Numbered from the stretch's first letter, positions 44,997 to 54,139 are shown. The stretch is DNA of 64,000 bases from Sterolibacterium sp964500605 (GCA_964500605.1 CAZCOS010000001.1:108562-172561), one strand, 5' to 3'. The notes: generated by a model not told the origin, from the letters alone. Numbers and translations: made by a program.

Positions 44997-46357
44997 GCTT
45001 TGAACTGCGAAAACTGCTGAAAAAGCAATCCTACGTCGGCTTGCTGGAGGCCTACACCTACGCCGGCATCATCGGCTCCGGCCCCTGGATACTCTCCATC
45101 TTCGGCATCATGCTGGTCGGCATCCTCAGCCTGGGCATCGTCGTCCCACATCTGCTGATTGCCCAATTCACCGTCACCGTCACCTACCTCTTCATGGCCT
45201 CCCTCATCATCACCGGAGCCGTGCAACTCTCCTTCACCCGCTTCGTCGCCGACCGGCTCTTTGCCAAGGATGACGCCGCCGTCCTGCCCAACTTCAACGG
45301 TCTGCTTCTCCTCGTCGCCCTCATCAGCCTGGCCCTCTCCCTACCCTGCGCCCTCTTCCTTTTCCCCGGCCAGACCGCGCTCTACCGCATCCTCTTCGTC
45401 ATGGGTCTGACCATCATGTCCTCGATCTGGGTGGCCACGGTCTTTCTCACCGGCATGAAGCAATACCGCGCCATCCTTTACGTCTTCCTGCTGGGCTACA
45501 CCGTCACCGTCGTCGCCGCCATGCTCCTGCGCTACCTGCTCAACATGGAAGGCCTCCTGACCGGCTTCGTCATCGGCCACTTCGTCCTCCTCATGGGCAT
45601 GCTCTGGCTCGTCTATCGCAACTACCCCTCCGATCGTTTCATCGCCTTCGACATCTGGAAAAAGGGCGCGATGTACCGCAGCCTCATGGCCACCGGCTTC
45701 ATGTTCAACCTCGGCATCTGGGTAGACAAACTCATGTTCTGGTACCACCCTGCCACCGGCCAACCCGTCATCGGCCCACTTCACGCCTCCGTCATCTACG
45801 ACTTCCCCATCTTCCTCGCCTACGTTTCCGTCATCCCCGGCATGGCCGTCTTCCTCGTCCGGATCGAAACGGATTTCGTCGAGTACTACAACCGCTTCTA
45901 CGACGCCGTGCGCGAAGGGGCAACGCTCGAATACATCGAACGCATGCGCAACCACCTCGTCTATTACGCCCAGCGCGGCCTGTTCGACATCGCCAAAATC
46001 CAGTCCATCGGCGTGCTAACGCTCTTTGTCCTCGGCGAATCCCTCCTCCAATGGATAGGCATCTCCACGCTCTACCTCCCCCTGCTCTTCGTCGACACCG
46101 TCGGTGCTGGTCTTCAAGTCGTCCTGCTGGGCATTCTCAACGTCCTTTTCTACCTCGACCAACGCCGCATCGTTGTTCAGCTCACCGCCCTCTTCCTGAT
46201 CTGCAACATTCTCTTCACCGCCCTCACCCTCCAACTCGGAGCCGCCTGGTACGGCTACGGTTTCGCACTCGCCATGCTCATCACCGTCCTCGCCGGCATC
46301 CACGCCCTCACCCGCCGCCTCGACGAACTCGAATACGAAACCTTCATGATGCAGTAA
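44984..46357 (+). CDS. pelG: Pel inner-membrane transporter PelG
   Basis: PelG (457 residues) is a Wzx-like polytopic membrane protein (about twelve helices) that, with PelD and PelE, moves the chain across the inner membrane. The conserved N-terminus MAGIGFELRKLL and IGSGPWILSI are present, as are the ALLRRYLLN-like loops and MFWYHPATGQPV. The start ATG sits 13 bases inside pelF, so it is coupled. It is the last gene of the operon; only about 35 bases separate its stop from repeat copy B, so no terminator could be recognised. Confidence 0.93.
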   Translation: MAGIGFELRKLLKKQSYVGLLEAYTYAGIIGSGPWILSIFGIMLVGILSLGIVVPHLLIAQFTVTVTYLFMASLIITGAVQLSFTRFVADRLFAKDDAAVLPNFNGLLLLVALISLALSLPCALFLFPGQTALYRILFVMGLTIMSSIWVATVFLTGMKQYRAILYVFLLGYTVTVVAAMLLRYLLNMEGLLTGFVIGHFVLLMGMLWLVYRNYPSDRFIAFDIWKKGAMYRSLMATGFMFNLGIWVDKLMFWYHPATGQPVIGPLHASVIYDFPIFLAYVSVIPGMAVFLVRIETDFVEYYNRFYDAVREGATLEYIERMRNHLVYYAQRGLFDIAKIQSIGVLTLFVLGESLLQWIGISTLYLPLLFVDTVGAGLQVVLLGILNVLFYLDQRRIVVQLTALFLICNILFTALTLQLGAAWYGYGFALAMLITVLAGIHALTRRLDELEYETFMMQ

Positions 46358-46391
46358 GCCGTCACTGAAAGTGAGGCAGGGCAATCCCATA

Positions 46392-46607
46392 AATCTGGAA
46401 ACCGCTGCTGGAAGCCTTTGAGTGTGCGTTTTTCCACTGTGCAATGCGCCTGCAAGGAGGAGCAACGCAGTCAAGCCGAAGGAAAAACGTGCAATCGGAG
46501 GCTTAACGTCCCCACCCAAAAAGTGAAAACCAACCAAAGCCAAAAAGCTTCTGAAAACAAGGGCTTCGTGCTGAAACTCAGCGGCCAACTTCGGTTTCTA
46601 GGTTCAA
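46392..46607 (-). repeat. Dispersed repeat, copy B
   Basis: Inverted relative to copy A (9301-9567). Shared blocks include AACCGAAGTT (46591-46602 region), AAAAACGTGCAATCGGAGG, GAGCAACGCAG and TGGAAGCCTTT. Its end nearest 46607 joins directly to the truncated transposase fragment. One minus-strand frame gives a peptide similar to that in copy A (KPPIARFS and LAG motifs), so it may descend from a coding segment. With 46608-46957 it makes up the 600-base gap after pelG. Confidence 0.8.
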
Positions 46608-46755
46608 TCTCGACGAAAGTATCGGCTCCCGCCAGCACCGCATTGACCGCTACCACCAGCAGCTCGACCAGGTCGTGTTCAACCTTCCCCGGCTGCCTCG
46701 GATCATTGATCGCGACGAATACATCAGCCAGGCGCAGCTTGTTTTCTGTCTCCAT
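46608..46755 (-). mobile_element. Truncated ISAs1-family transposase 5' fragment
   Basis: The minus-strand frame starting at 46755 (TTGGAG six bases upstream) reads about 50 residues typical of the N-terminal DDE_Tnp_1-associated domain of ISAs1/H-repeat transposases: DVFVAINDPRQPGKVEH, then ELLVVAVNAVLAGADTFVEIE. It then runs into repeat copy B, so the DDE catalytic part is missing. Bases 46756-46957 hold the outer flank, with no clear IS terminal repeat, and the glyQ upstream region. It is a decayed remnant. Confidence 0.72.
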
Positions 46756-46957
46756 GGATCACTCCAAAAAGACAGAAAACTACACAAATCAAGGCACTGT
46801 GAACAGCCCCCTCTCCAACGTCTTGATCGTAACCAACTATTTCAAGAGGTCAACGACATTGGCATTCATGCGATTGCCCTGCTTGGGACTTACGGATGTA
46901 GGGAAGACGCGCTGAATCCCGGTAAAATCGCCCTCTTTTCGTCTTCGGAATCCGGGC

Positions 46958-47893
46958 ATGGCCACGAGTAGCTCACCATCTTTTCAGGACATCATTCTGC
47001 GGCTGCAGAAATTCTGGGCGGACCAGGGGTGCGCCTTGTTGCAACCCTACGATATGGAGGTGGGCGCGGGGACGAGCCATACGGCGACGTTTCTGCGTTC
47101 CTTGGGGCCGGAGCCTTGGAAGGCGGCTTATGTTCAGCCTTCGCGTCGTCCGAAGGATGGCCGCTATGGCGAGAATCCGAATCGCCTTCAGCATTACTAC
47201 CAGTTTCAGGTTGTACTCAAGCCTGCACCGGAAAACATCCTGGAGCTTTATCTCGGTTCGCTTGAGGCCCTGGGATTCGATCTGAAAAAAAATGACATCC
47301 GTTTTGTCGAAGATGACTGGGAGAACCCGACACTCGGGGCCTGGGGGCTGGGTTGGGAAGTGTGGCTCAACGGGATGGAAGTCACGCAATTCACTTATTT
47401 CCAGCAGGTGGGTGGGATTGACTGCAAGCCCATCACGGGGGAAATCACCTACGGCCTGGAGCGGCTGGCCATGTATCTGCAAGGCGTCGAGAATGTTTTC
47501 GACCTGCGCTGGACAGACGGACTGAGTTATGGGGACGTTTACCATCAGAACGAGGTCGAGCAATCGGCCTACAATTTCGAACATTCTGATGCAGATTTTT
47601 TGTTTACTGCCTTTGGTGCTCACGAAAAGCAGGCGCAGCATCTGATGAGCGCGCAGCTCGCCTTGCCCGCCTACGAGCAGGTCCTCAAGGCCGCACACAC
47701 ATTCAATCTGCTGGATGCTCGCGGGGCGATTTCCGTGACCGAACGCGCCGCTTACATCGGCCGTATCCGCAATCTGGCCCGTGCGGTGGCCCAAAGCTAT
47801 GTCGATAGCCGCGCCCGTCTGGGCTTTCCGATGGCACCGAAAGCGCATGCCGATGAAGTATTGGCCCACATTGCCGCGAAGAAAGGGGCCTGA
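46958..47893 (+). CDS. glyQ: Glycyl-tRNA synthetase alpha subunit
   Basis: Alpha chain (311 residues) of the heterotetrameric bacterial GlyRS, which attaches glycine to tRNA-Gly. The family opening TFQDIILRLQKFWADQGC type is seen as FQDIILRLQKFWADQGCAL, with QPYDMEVGAGT and TFLRSLGPEPW motif 1/2 regions, and VEQSAYNFEHSD further on. The start ATG at 46958 gives the usual length. TAAAAT at 46923-46928 may be the -10 box but lacks a good -35. glyS starts one base after the stop. Confidence 0.97.
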   Translation: MATSSSPSFQDIILRLQKFWADQGCALLQPYDMEVGAGTSHTATFLRSLGPEPWKAAYVQPSRRPKDGRYGENPNRLQHYYQFQVVLKPAPENILELYLGSLEALGFDLKKNDIRFVEDDWENPTLGAWGLGWEVWLNGMEVTQFTYFQQVGGIDCKPITGEITYGLERLAMYLQGVENVFDLRWTDGLSYGDVYHQNEVEQSAYNFEHSDADFLFTAFGAHEKQAQHLMSAQLALPAYEQVLKAAHTFNLLDARGAISVTERAAYIGRIRNLARAVAQSYVDSRARLGFPMAPKAHADEVLAHIAAKKGA

Positions 47894-47894
47894 C

Positions 47895-50030
47895 ATGAAC
47901 ACGATGAATACGACAAACCTGCTCCAAAGCCTCCTCGTTGAACTTTTTGTTGAAGAATTGCCGCCCAAGGCACTTGAACGCTTGGGCAATGCCTTTGGTG
48001 AGGAAATTTTCCGCCATCTCGAAAAGCAGCAACTCGTTTCTGACGCGCTCTGGAATGAAGGGAAGGTCCAGCTCTACGCCAGCCCACGCCGCCTCGCCGT
48101 GCTGATACCCGAAGTCGCCCGGCAGGGTGAAGCCCGTCAGGAAGCGCACAAGCTGATGCCGGTGTCGGTGGGTCTGGATGCTGCCGGCCAACCCACACCC
48201 GCCCTGCTAAAAAAACTGACGGCTCTGGGCTTTGAGCCTGCCGCAGTTTCTCAACTGCGCCGCGAAGGCGAAGGCAAGGCCGAAACGCTTTATCTCGATC
48301 GCATCCGTCCCGGCGAAACGCTGGCCCAAGCCTTGCAGGAAGCGGTAGCACAGGCGATTGCCCGACTGCCGATTCCGAAGGTGATGACCTATCAGCTTGC
48401 CGACGGCTGGAGCACGGTGAACTTCGTCCGCCCGGCCCACGGTCTCGTTGCATTGCATGGCGAAGAAATCGTGCCCATCTCGGTGCTGGGGCTGGTGGCG
48501 GGCTGTGCAACGCGGGGCCATCGCTTTGAAGCCACAACCGATCCCATCGTCATTCGCGAGGCGAACGGCTATGCCCGGCAGCTCGAAATGGAAGGCGCCG
48601 TGATTGCCAGCTTTGCCGAACGCCGGGCCGACATCGCACGTCAGCTCCACGAAGCCGCGGAAAAAGCCGGGAAGGAATGTGGAAAAGCCCTGCGCCCCAT
48701 CGAAGATGCGGCCCTGCTCGACGAAGTCACCGCCCTGGTCGAACGCCCCAATGTGCTGACGGGCTGCTTCGAGGAAATTTTCCTGCAGGTTCCGCAGGAA
48801 TGTCTGATCCTGACGATGAAGGCCAACCAGAAATACTTCCCGCTACTCGATGCTGACGGGCGACTGAGCAACCGTTTTCTGATCGTCAGCAACATCCGGC
48901 CGGAAGATCCCTCCGCCGTCATCGGCGGTAATGAGCGCGTGGTGCGTCCTCGCCTGGCCGATGCCCGTTTCTTCTTCGACACCGACCGCAAGACGCCGCT
49001 GGCTAGCCGCGTCGAAAAACTGGCCCGGGTCGTTTATCACAACAAACTGGGTACGCAAAAAGAGCGCATCGAACGGCTATGCGTCATCGCCGGACAAATC
49101 GCCGCCCGTCTGGGTGCAGACACTGCCCAGGCCGAACGTGCCGCCCTGCTGGCCAAGGCGGATCTCGTCAGCGACATGGTGGGCGAATTCCCAGAGCTGC
49201 AGGGCATCATGGGTCGCTATTACGCGTTGCACGATGGTGAACCGGCTGCGGTAGCCGATGCCATCGAAGCGCACTACAAGCCCCGCTTTGCCGGAGACAC
49301 ACTTCCCCATGGCAATATCGCCTGCGCCGTGGCCTTGGCCGACAAGCTCGACCAGCTCGCGGGGCTGTTTGCCATCGGCCAGATTCCAACCGGCGACAAA
49401 GACCCTTTCGGTCTGCGTCGTGCAGCACTGGGCGTGTTGCGCATCCTGATGGAAACACCCTTGCCGCTACCGCTGGACGAGCTCATCGCGATTTCCGTGC
49501 AGCTCAACAAGGGTGAAGACGAAGCGCGCCTGTCCTTGTTCGATTTCATGCAAGATCGTCTCCGGGGACTGCTACGTGATGCCGGACACGAACAAAATGC
49601 CGTCGAAGCCGTCCTCGCGCTCAAACCCGTGCGTATCGACCTCGTCCCGCCCAGACTTGAAGCCGTCCGCACCTTTTCAGCACTGCCCGAAGCCCTCGCG
49701 CTGGCAGCGGCAAACAAGCGCATCGTCAATCTTCTCAAGAAGGCCGATGAAGCCGGTTCGCAAGCTGATTTCGCGCTGCTTCAGGAACCCGCCGAGAAAG
49801 CCCTATTCGAACAAGTCACGGCCATCACGCCCCGCATCCAATCTCTCGTTGCGGGCGAAAACTACACCGAAGCTCTAACAGCACTGGCGGGGCTGCGTGG
49901 CGCAGTTGACGCCTTCTTTGAAGAAGTCATGGTCATGGCCGAAGAACCGCTCACCCGCAAGAATCGTCTGGCCCTGCTCAATCAATTAGCCATCCTGATG
50001 AATCAAGTCGCGGACATTTCAAGGTTGTAA
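47895..50030 (+). CDS. glyS: Glycyl-tRNA synthetase beta subunit
   Basis: Beta chain (711 residues), needed for tRNA recognition. The N-terminus LLVELFVEELPPKALERLGNAF is diagnostic; an HD-like region follows in the middle, then an anticodon-binding-like C-terminal part. The ATG at 47895, preceded by AAAGGGG, is chosen over a longer frame from 47781 that lies inside glyQ. A terminator hairpin follows 9 bases after the stop. Confidence 0.97.
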   Translation: MNTMNTTNLLQSLLVELFVEELPPKALERLGNAFGEEIFRHLEKQQLVSDALWNEGKVQLYASPRRLAVLIPEVARQGEARQEAHKLMPVSVGLDAAGQPTPALLKKLTALGFEPAAVSQLRREGEGKAETLYLDRIRPGETLAQALQEAVAQAIARLPIPKVMTYQLADGWSTVNFVRPAHGLVALHGEEIVPISVLGLVAGCATRGHRFEATTDPIVIREANGYARQLEMEGAVIASFAERRADIARQLHEAAEKAGKECGKALRPIEDAALLDEVTALVERPNVLTGCFEEIFLQVPQECLILTMKANQKYFPLLDADGRLSNRFLIVSNIRPEDPSAVIGGNERVVRPRLADARFFFDTDRKTPLASRVEKLARVVYHNKLGTQKERIERLCVIAGQIAARLGADTAQAERAALLAKADLVSDMVGEFPELQGIMGRYYALHDGEPAAVADAIEAHYKPRFAGDTLPHGNIACAVALADKLDQLAGLFAIGQIPTGDKDPFGLRRAALGVLRILMETPLPLPLDELIAISVQLNKGEDEARLSLFDFMQDRLRGLLRDAGHEQNAVEAVLALKPVRIDLVPPRLEAVRTFSALPEALALAAANKRIVNLLKKADEAGSQADFALLQEPAEKALFEQVTAITPRIQSLVAGENYTEALTALAGLRGAVDAFFEEVMVMAEEPLTRKNRLALLNQLAILMNQVADISRL

Positions 50031-50039
50031 AAAAGAAAG

Positions 50040-50073
50040 GTGGGGAGGAAACACGCGCCTCACCACACTTTTT
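50040..50073 (+). terminator. Intrinsic terminator after glyQS
   Basis: Arms GTGGGGAGG (50040-50048) and CCTCACCAC (50058-50066) pair at 8 of 9 positions around a 9-base loop, followed by T5 at 50069-50073. Position directly after glyS and the T run support an intrinsic terminator for the plus strand. Confidence 0.7.
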
Positions 50074-50124
50074 CCAGTGTATTCAGACCTTAGACCTTCA
50101 GACATCCCGGCCTCTCCTTCCCCA

Positions 50125-50658
50125 ATGAAACTCATCATCCTCGACCGTGACGGCGTCATCAACTTCGACTCCGACCAGTACATCAAGTCCCCCGAGGAAT
50201 GGCGGCCCATCCCGGGCAGCCTCGCAGCCATCGCCCGCCTCAACCAATGGGGCTACCGCGTCGTGGTGGCCACCAATCAATCGGGTGTGGGGCGCGGGCT
50301 TTTCGAAATGGACACGCTCAACAACATCCACGAAAAAATGATGAAGGCCGCAGCCCAGGAAGGTGCGCGAATCGACGCCATTTTCTTCTGCCCGCACACC
50401 CAGGCCGACGAATGTAACTGCCGCAAACCCCGGCCCGGCATGCTCCAGGAAATTGCCTCCCGCTTCAACATCAACCTGAAAGGTGTGCCCGTCATTGGCG
50501 ACGCCCTGCGTGACCTGCAAGCGGCTGTCGCCGTCGGTGCTCAACCGATTCTGGTACTGACCGGCAAGGGGAAAAAGACGGCCAAAGATCCGCAGCTTCC
50601 CCCGGAAACACCCGTTTTCGCCGATCTCGCCGCCGCCGTCGCCCACCTGACAGCCTGA
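50125..50658 (+). CDS. gmhB: D-glycero-beta-D-manno-heptose 1,7-bisphosphate 7-phosphatase
   Basis: HAD-superfamily phosphatase (177 residues) in ADP-heptose synthesis for LPS inner core. The nucleophile motif is DRDGVIN (residues 7-13), followed by TNQSGVGRG and the Zn-binding cluster CPHTQADECNCRKPRPGM, typical of GmhB. The ATG at 50125 is chosen because the protein then opens MKLIILDRDG like relatives; an upstream frame from 50077 has no family look. plsC starts 8 bases after the stop. Confidence 0.94.
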   Translation: MKLIILDRDGVINFDSDQYIKSPEEWRPIPGSLAAIARLNQWGYRVVVATNQSGVGRGLFEMDTLNNIHEKMMKAAAQEGARIDAIFFCPHTQADECNCRKPRPGMLQEIASRFNINLKGVPVIGDALRDLQAAVAVGAQPILVLTGKGKKTAKDPQLPPETPVFADLAAAVAHLTA

Positions 50659-50666
50659 ACTGCGGC

Positions 50667-51413
50667 ATGAACATCCTGCGCTCGCTCGTCTTCCTGGTGG
50701 TCATGCTGCTATTCACGCCGCCTTACGCGCTGCTCATGCTCTTCTGCTTCCCCCTGCCGCACCGCCTCCGACGATACTCGGCGGTCCCCTGGGTCAGCCT
50801 GACCTGCTGGCTCATCAAACACCTACTCGGTATCGACTACCGCGTTCTAGGGCGCGAACACATCCCGGATCGCCCTGTTGTCATCCTCGCCAAACATCAA
50901 TCCGCCTGGGAAACCGTCGTTCTGCAGCAAATTTTTCCGCTCTCTCTCTTCGTCTGGAAAAAGGAATTACGCTGGCAAATCCCCTTTTTCGGCTGGGCCC
51001 TGGCCGTCATTCCCATGATCGCGGTTGACCGCAAGGCCGGCCGCGAAGCCCTGCGTGATCTCGTTCGCCAAGGTCGGCTTCGCCTGAGCCAGAACTACTC
51101 CATCGTCATCTTTCCGGAAGGAACACGATCCTCGCCCGGGCAACGTCAATCCTACAAGGTCGGCGGCGCAATGCTGGCCGTCGAAGCCGGGGTTCCCGTC
51201 CTGCCCGTTGCCCTCAACTCCGGCGAATTCTGGGGGCGCAATGCCTTTTTTAAAACGCCCGGCACTATCACCGTCAGCATTGGCCCCCTGATCGAAACCG
51301 CTGGCATGAAAGCCACGGCGATCAATGCCCGTGCCGAAGCCTGGATCGAAGAAGAAATGGCGCGCATCAGCCCACATCTTTACCAACCGGCCACACCGAA
51401 GCCCGCTGCCTGA
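50667..51413 (+). CDS. plsC: 1-acyl-sn-glycerol-3-phosphate acyltransferase
   Basis: Membrane-associated acyltransferase (248 residues) that makes phosphatidic acid from lysophosphatidic acid. A hydrophobic N-terminus (about 1-30) precedes the LPLAT domain. Motif I reads KHQSAWET: the His is present, but the fourth residue after it is followed by Glu (H-x4-E) where textbook PlsC has Asp. FPEGTRSSPGQ (motif III) is intact. The gene sits between gmhB and a ygjP-like gene, an order common in betaproteobacteria. Confidence 0.92.
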   Translation: MNILRSLVFLVVMLLFTPPYALLMLFCFPLPHRLRRYSAVPWVSLTCWLIKHLLGIDYRVLGREHIPDRPVVILAKHQSAWETVVLQQIFPLSLFVWKKELRWQIPFFGWALAVIPMIAVDRKAGREALRDLVRQGRLRLSQNYSIVIFPEGTRSSPGQRQSYKVGGAMLAVEAGVPVLPVALNSGEFWGRNAFFKTPGTITVSIGPLIETAGMKATAINARAEAWIEEEMARISPHLYQPATPKPAA

Positions 51414-51450
51414 GCCCTCCCGCCCCCTTCTTTTTCCCGCAGCCCGCTTC

Positions 51451-52233
51451 ATGGACTTCAAGCAGCTCACGCTCTTTGGCCGGACACTGACACCGCCCAT
51501 CTCACCGCCCCCCACAACGCGCCAGCGACACATCCACCTGGGCAAGCAGATCGTGCCCTATCTCTTGCGTCAGGGCCAACGCCGACGACGTCTTTCCCTG
51601 ACGGTCGATGAACGCGGCCTGATCGTAGGCGCACCCACCCGCGTTTCGCTCCAGGATATCGAAGCCTTCATCCGGAAAAATGATGTTTGGGTGCTCGAAA
51701 AGCTGGCTCTGCATGTTGACCGTCAAGTGCGCCGCCAGCCCGCCATTCACGAAGGCACTACCCTCCCCGTTCTCGGCAAAACAGCCACGCTTCATCTTGC
51801 TCACGGCAACAACACCTTTCAGTGGCAGGAAGAACCCCACTCGTTCAATTTCACTCTCTCCCTGTTTCTTCGTGCCCAGGCCGACCCGGCCCCACTCCTG
51901 CGGCGTGCCCTGCAACACCGCGCACTAGAATTTTTCAACGAACGGCTTCAACACTACGCCACCCTGCTGAAATGCCCTCCGCCCCACCTGGGCCTGTCCA
52001 GTGCCCGCACGCGCTGGGGAAGCTGCAGCCTGCGTAGCGGCATCCGGATCAACTGGCGATTGATCCATCTTTCCCCCGACCTGATCGACTACGTCATCGC
52101 CCACGAACTCGCCCATCTGATCGAGATGAACCACAGCCCACGCTTCTGGCAAGTCGTCGAACAGCTTTACCCCGACTGGCCCCGCGCCCGGCAGTCCCTA
52201 CGTCAACACGGACGCGAAATCCCGCTGTTCTGA
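51451..52233 (+). CDS. YgjP-like zinc metallopeptidase
   Basis: Protein of 260 residues of the YgjP/DUF45 metallopeptidase-like family. The zinc-binding HELAHLIEMNHSPRFW (HExxH plus a downstream His) is near the C-terminus. The central block LSSARTRWGSCSLRSGIRINWRL is the family signature (TRWGSC). The N-terminal 30 residues are Thr/Pro-rich. Start at 51451; a frame from 51325 overlaps plsC and is not needed. Protease activity and substrate are not established for the family. Confidence 0.88.
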   Translation: MDFKQLTLFGRTLTPPISPPPTTRQRHIHLGKQIVPYLLRQGQRRRRLSLTVDERGLIVGAPTRVSLQDIEAFIRKNDVWVLEKLALHVDRQVRRQPAIHEGTTLPVLGKTATLHLAHGNNTFQWQEEPHSFNFTLSLFLRAQADPAPLLRRALQHRALEFFNERLQHYATLLKCPPPHLGLSSARTRWGSCSLRSGIRINWRLIHLSPDLIDYVIAHELAHLIEMNHSPRFWQVVEQLYPDWPRARQSLRQHGREIPLF

Positions 52234-52308
52234 CCCTGGGCAGTGTGTCGAACCGGGCGGTATAGAATCCCCCGGTTTCCGTCTTCCTGACGAGGCAAGA
52301 TTGCCGCG

Positions 52309-53376
52309 ATGTATCTCCAGCACTTCCAGCTCACCGAAGCACCCTTTTCGATCGCGCCCAACCCGCGTTATCTCTACCTGAGCCAGCGGCATCAGGAAGC
52401 CCTGGCACACCTGCTCTACGGCATCCGGGGCGAAGGCGGTTTCGTCCTGCTGACAGGAGCCATCGGCGCGGGAAAGACCACCGTCTGCCGCTGCCTGCTC
52501 GAACAGCTGCCGGAACACTGTGAAGTGGCCTACATCTTCAACCCCAAGCTCTCCGTGACCGAACTGCTCGCCACCATCTGCCATGAATTCGGCATCGACC
52601 ACCCGGAAAACGAAAGCAGTGTGAAGCGGTTTGTTGATCTCATCAACGACCACTTGCTCGAACGCCACGCCCAGGGCAAAAACAGCGTCCTCATCATCGA
52701 CGAAGCCCAGAACCTCGCACCCGACGTTCTCGAACAAATGCGCCTGCTGACCAATCTGGAAACCAATGAACGCAAGCTGCTCCAGATCATTCTCATTGGG
52801 CAGCCCGAGCTGGCCGCTCTTCTGGATCGTCCCGGCCTGACCCAGCTCGCCCAGCGCATCGTCGCACGCTACCATCTCGAACCGCTTTCCCGCCATGAAA
52901 TCGCCACCTACGTTCAACACCGACTGGCCGTTTCAGGCACACAACACCCGCTCATCCCCCCGAAACTCGCCGGCCTGCTTCACCACCTGACCGGCGGCGT
53001 GCCGCGTCTGATCAATGTCCTGTGTGATCGCGCCTTGCTGGGGGCCTACACACAGGGAAAATCCACCGTCGACCGCGCCACACTCTTGCAAGCCGCCCGG
53101 GAAACCCTCTCCTCCACCGCACATCAGCCGCGTTCTTTCTGGCCGGCCTGGCTTCCGCGGATTTCTTGGCGAGGCGAAAAACGTTCCAGTCTGAGCAGGC
53201 CCTCGGTCAGGTGGGCCCTTTTGCTCGCCCTTCTCCTGTTCCTGACCGTCTTTTTGTTGCTCAAAGCCCCCTCTCACACGACAGCACTGCCTCAAGCCGC
53301 CATGTCAGACGCACCAGCTACACCAACTGCAACAACCACCCCAGCCGCGCCCACCCTCCCTTCACCGCATCCCTGA
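52309..53376 (+). CDS. gspA: ExeA/GspA-like AAA ATPase
   Basis: AAA ATPase (355 residues) of the ExeA/GspA/MshM family, which helps place secretion or pilus secretins in the envelope. Walker A GAIGAGKTT is at 50-58, Walker B VLIIDEAQN near 125-133. A single membrane segment (WALLLALLLFLTVFLLL) lies near residue 305-325, followed by a short Thr/Pro-rich tail. Compared with Aeromonas ExeA (about 550 residues), the periplasmic peptidoglycan-binding domain is missing. The partner gspB follows 15 bases later; no other gsp genes are in the window. Confidence 0.85.
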   Translation: MYLQHFQLTEAPFSIAPNPRYLYLSQRHQEALAHLLYGIRGEGGFVLLTGAIGAGKTTVCRCLLEQLPEHCEVAYIFNPKLSVTELLATICHEFGIDHPENESSVKRFVDLINDHLLERHAQGKNSVLIIDEAQNLAPDVLEQMRLLTNLETNERKLLQIILIGQPELAALLDRPGLTQLAQRIVARYHLEPLSRHEIATYVQHRLAVSGTQHPLIPPKLAGLLHHLTGGVPRLINVLCDRALLGAYTQGKSTVDRATLLQAARETLSSTAHQPRSFWPAWLPRISWRGEKRSSLSRPSVRWALLLALLLFLTVFLLLKAPSHTTALPQAAMSDAPATPTATTTPAAPTLPSPHP

Positions 53377-53391
53377 ATCTCCGAAGCCACC

Positions 53392-54135
53392 ATGTCCTTC
53401 ATTCTCGATGCGCTGCGTAAATCCGACCAGCTCCGGCAAGGTCAAGCCGTCCCGACCCTCTCCACCCTGCAGCCTCTGCCCCCTGCGCGCCACGGCCCAC
53501 CCTCCTGGTCCATCGCCCTGGCTGGGCTGTTGCTCCTGACGATCGGCCTCGTCATCGGCGGTTGGCAATCCGGGTCAAACACGACACCACGCCCCCAGGC
53601 TCCCGTTGCACCCGTTACCGTATCACCCTACCCTCCTCTGGCGGTGACTTCGCCCTCCGCGATAACGAAAACACCTTCCGAGCCAAACCCCAACGCTCGC
53701 CCAAACACCCCATCCCCATCCGCCCCCAGAAAAAACACCCTCAATCCAGCCTCAGCACAAGAGCCGACCCAAGCACCAACCCAAGCGCAGGCCCATCGCC
53801 GCACCACCGCTGCCGATCGCCCAGAACACGCACCTGCCATGAAGGCAGCCGCAGACACCTTGCCGATGGCTGCGCCTGCATCAGTGCCTGAGGAAGAAGC
53901 CCCGCCCATCGACTATGAGCACCTGCCGCCGGCCACCCTGGCCGAACTGCCCAAGCTCTCGGTTACGGCCCATGCCTATTCCAAAAACCCACAGGCCCGC
54001 TATGTTTTCATCAAGGATCGCATGCTGCACGAAGGCGACACCCTTGCCCCCGGATTGGTTCTCGAAAAGATCACGCCCAAAGGCATGATCTTCCGTTACA
54101 AGGCGCAGCGTTTCCAGCGTGGCCTGCAGCCCTGA
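53392..54135 (+). CDS. gspB: GspB/ExeB-like secretion accessory protein
   Basis: Bitopic inner-membrane protein (247 residues). The conserved opening MSFILDALRKSDQLRQ, a membrane helix near 41-62, a long Pro/Thr/Ala-rich periplasmic spacer (about 65-165), and a C-terminal domain (ELPKLSVTAHAYSKNPQARYVFIKDRMLHEGD) match GspB. It would pair with the upstream ATPase to aid type II secretin assembly. It lies 4 bases from the SulP transporter start. Confidence 0.86.
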   Translation: MSFILDALRKSDQLRQGQAVPTLSTLQPLPPARHGPPSWSIALAGLLLLTIGLVIGGWQSGSNTTPRPQAPVAPVTVSPYPPLAVTSPSAITKTPSEPNPNARPNTPSPSAPRKNTLNPASAQEPTQAPTQAQAHRRTTAADRPEHAPAMKAAADTLPMAAPASVPEEEAPPIDYEHLPPATLAELPKLSVTAHAYSKNPQARYVFIKDRMLHEGDTLAPGLVLEKITPKGMIFRYKAQRFQRGLQP

Positions 54136-54139
54136 GCGC

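Noticed and set aside
46923..46928. TAAAAT as a -10 box for glyQ
   Set aside because: No -35-like hexamer at the right distance. It is mentioned in the glyQ entry only as a possibility.
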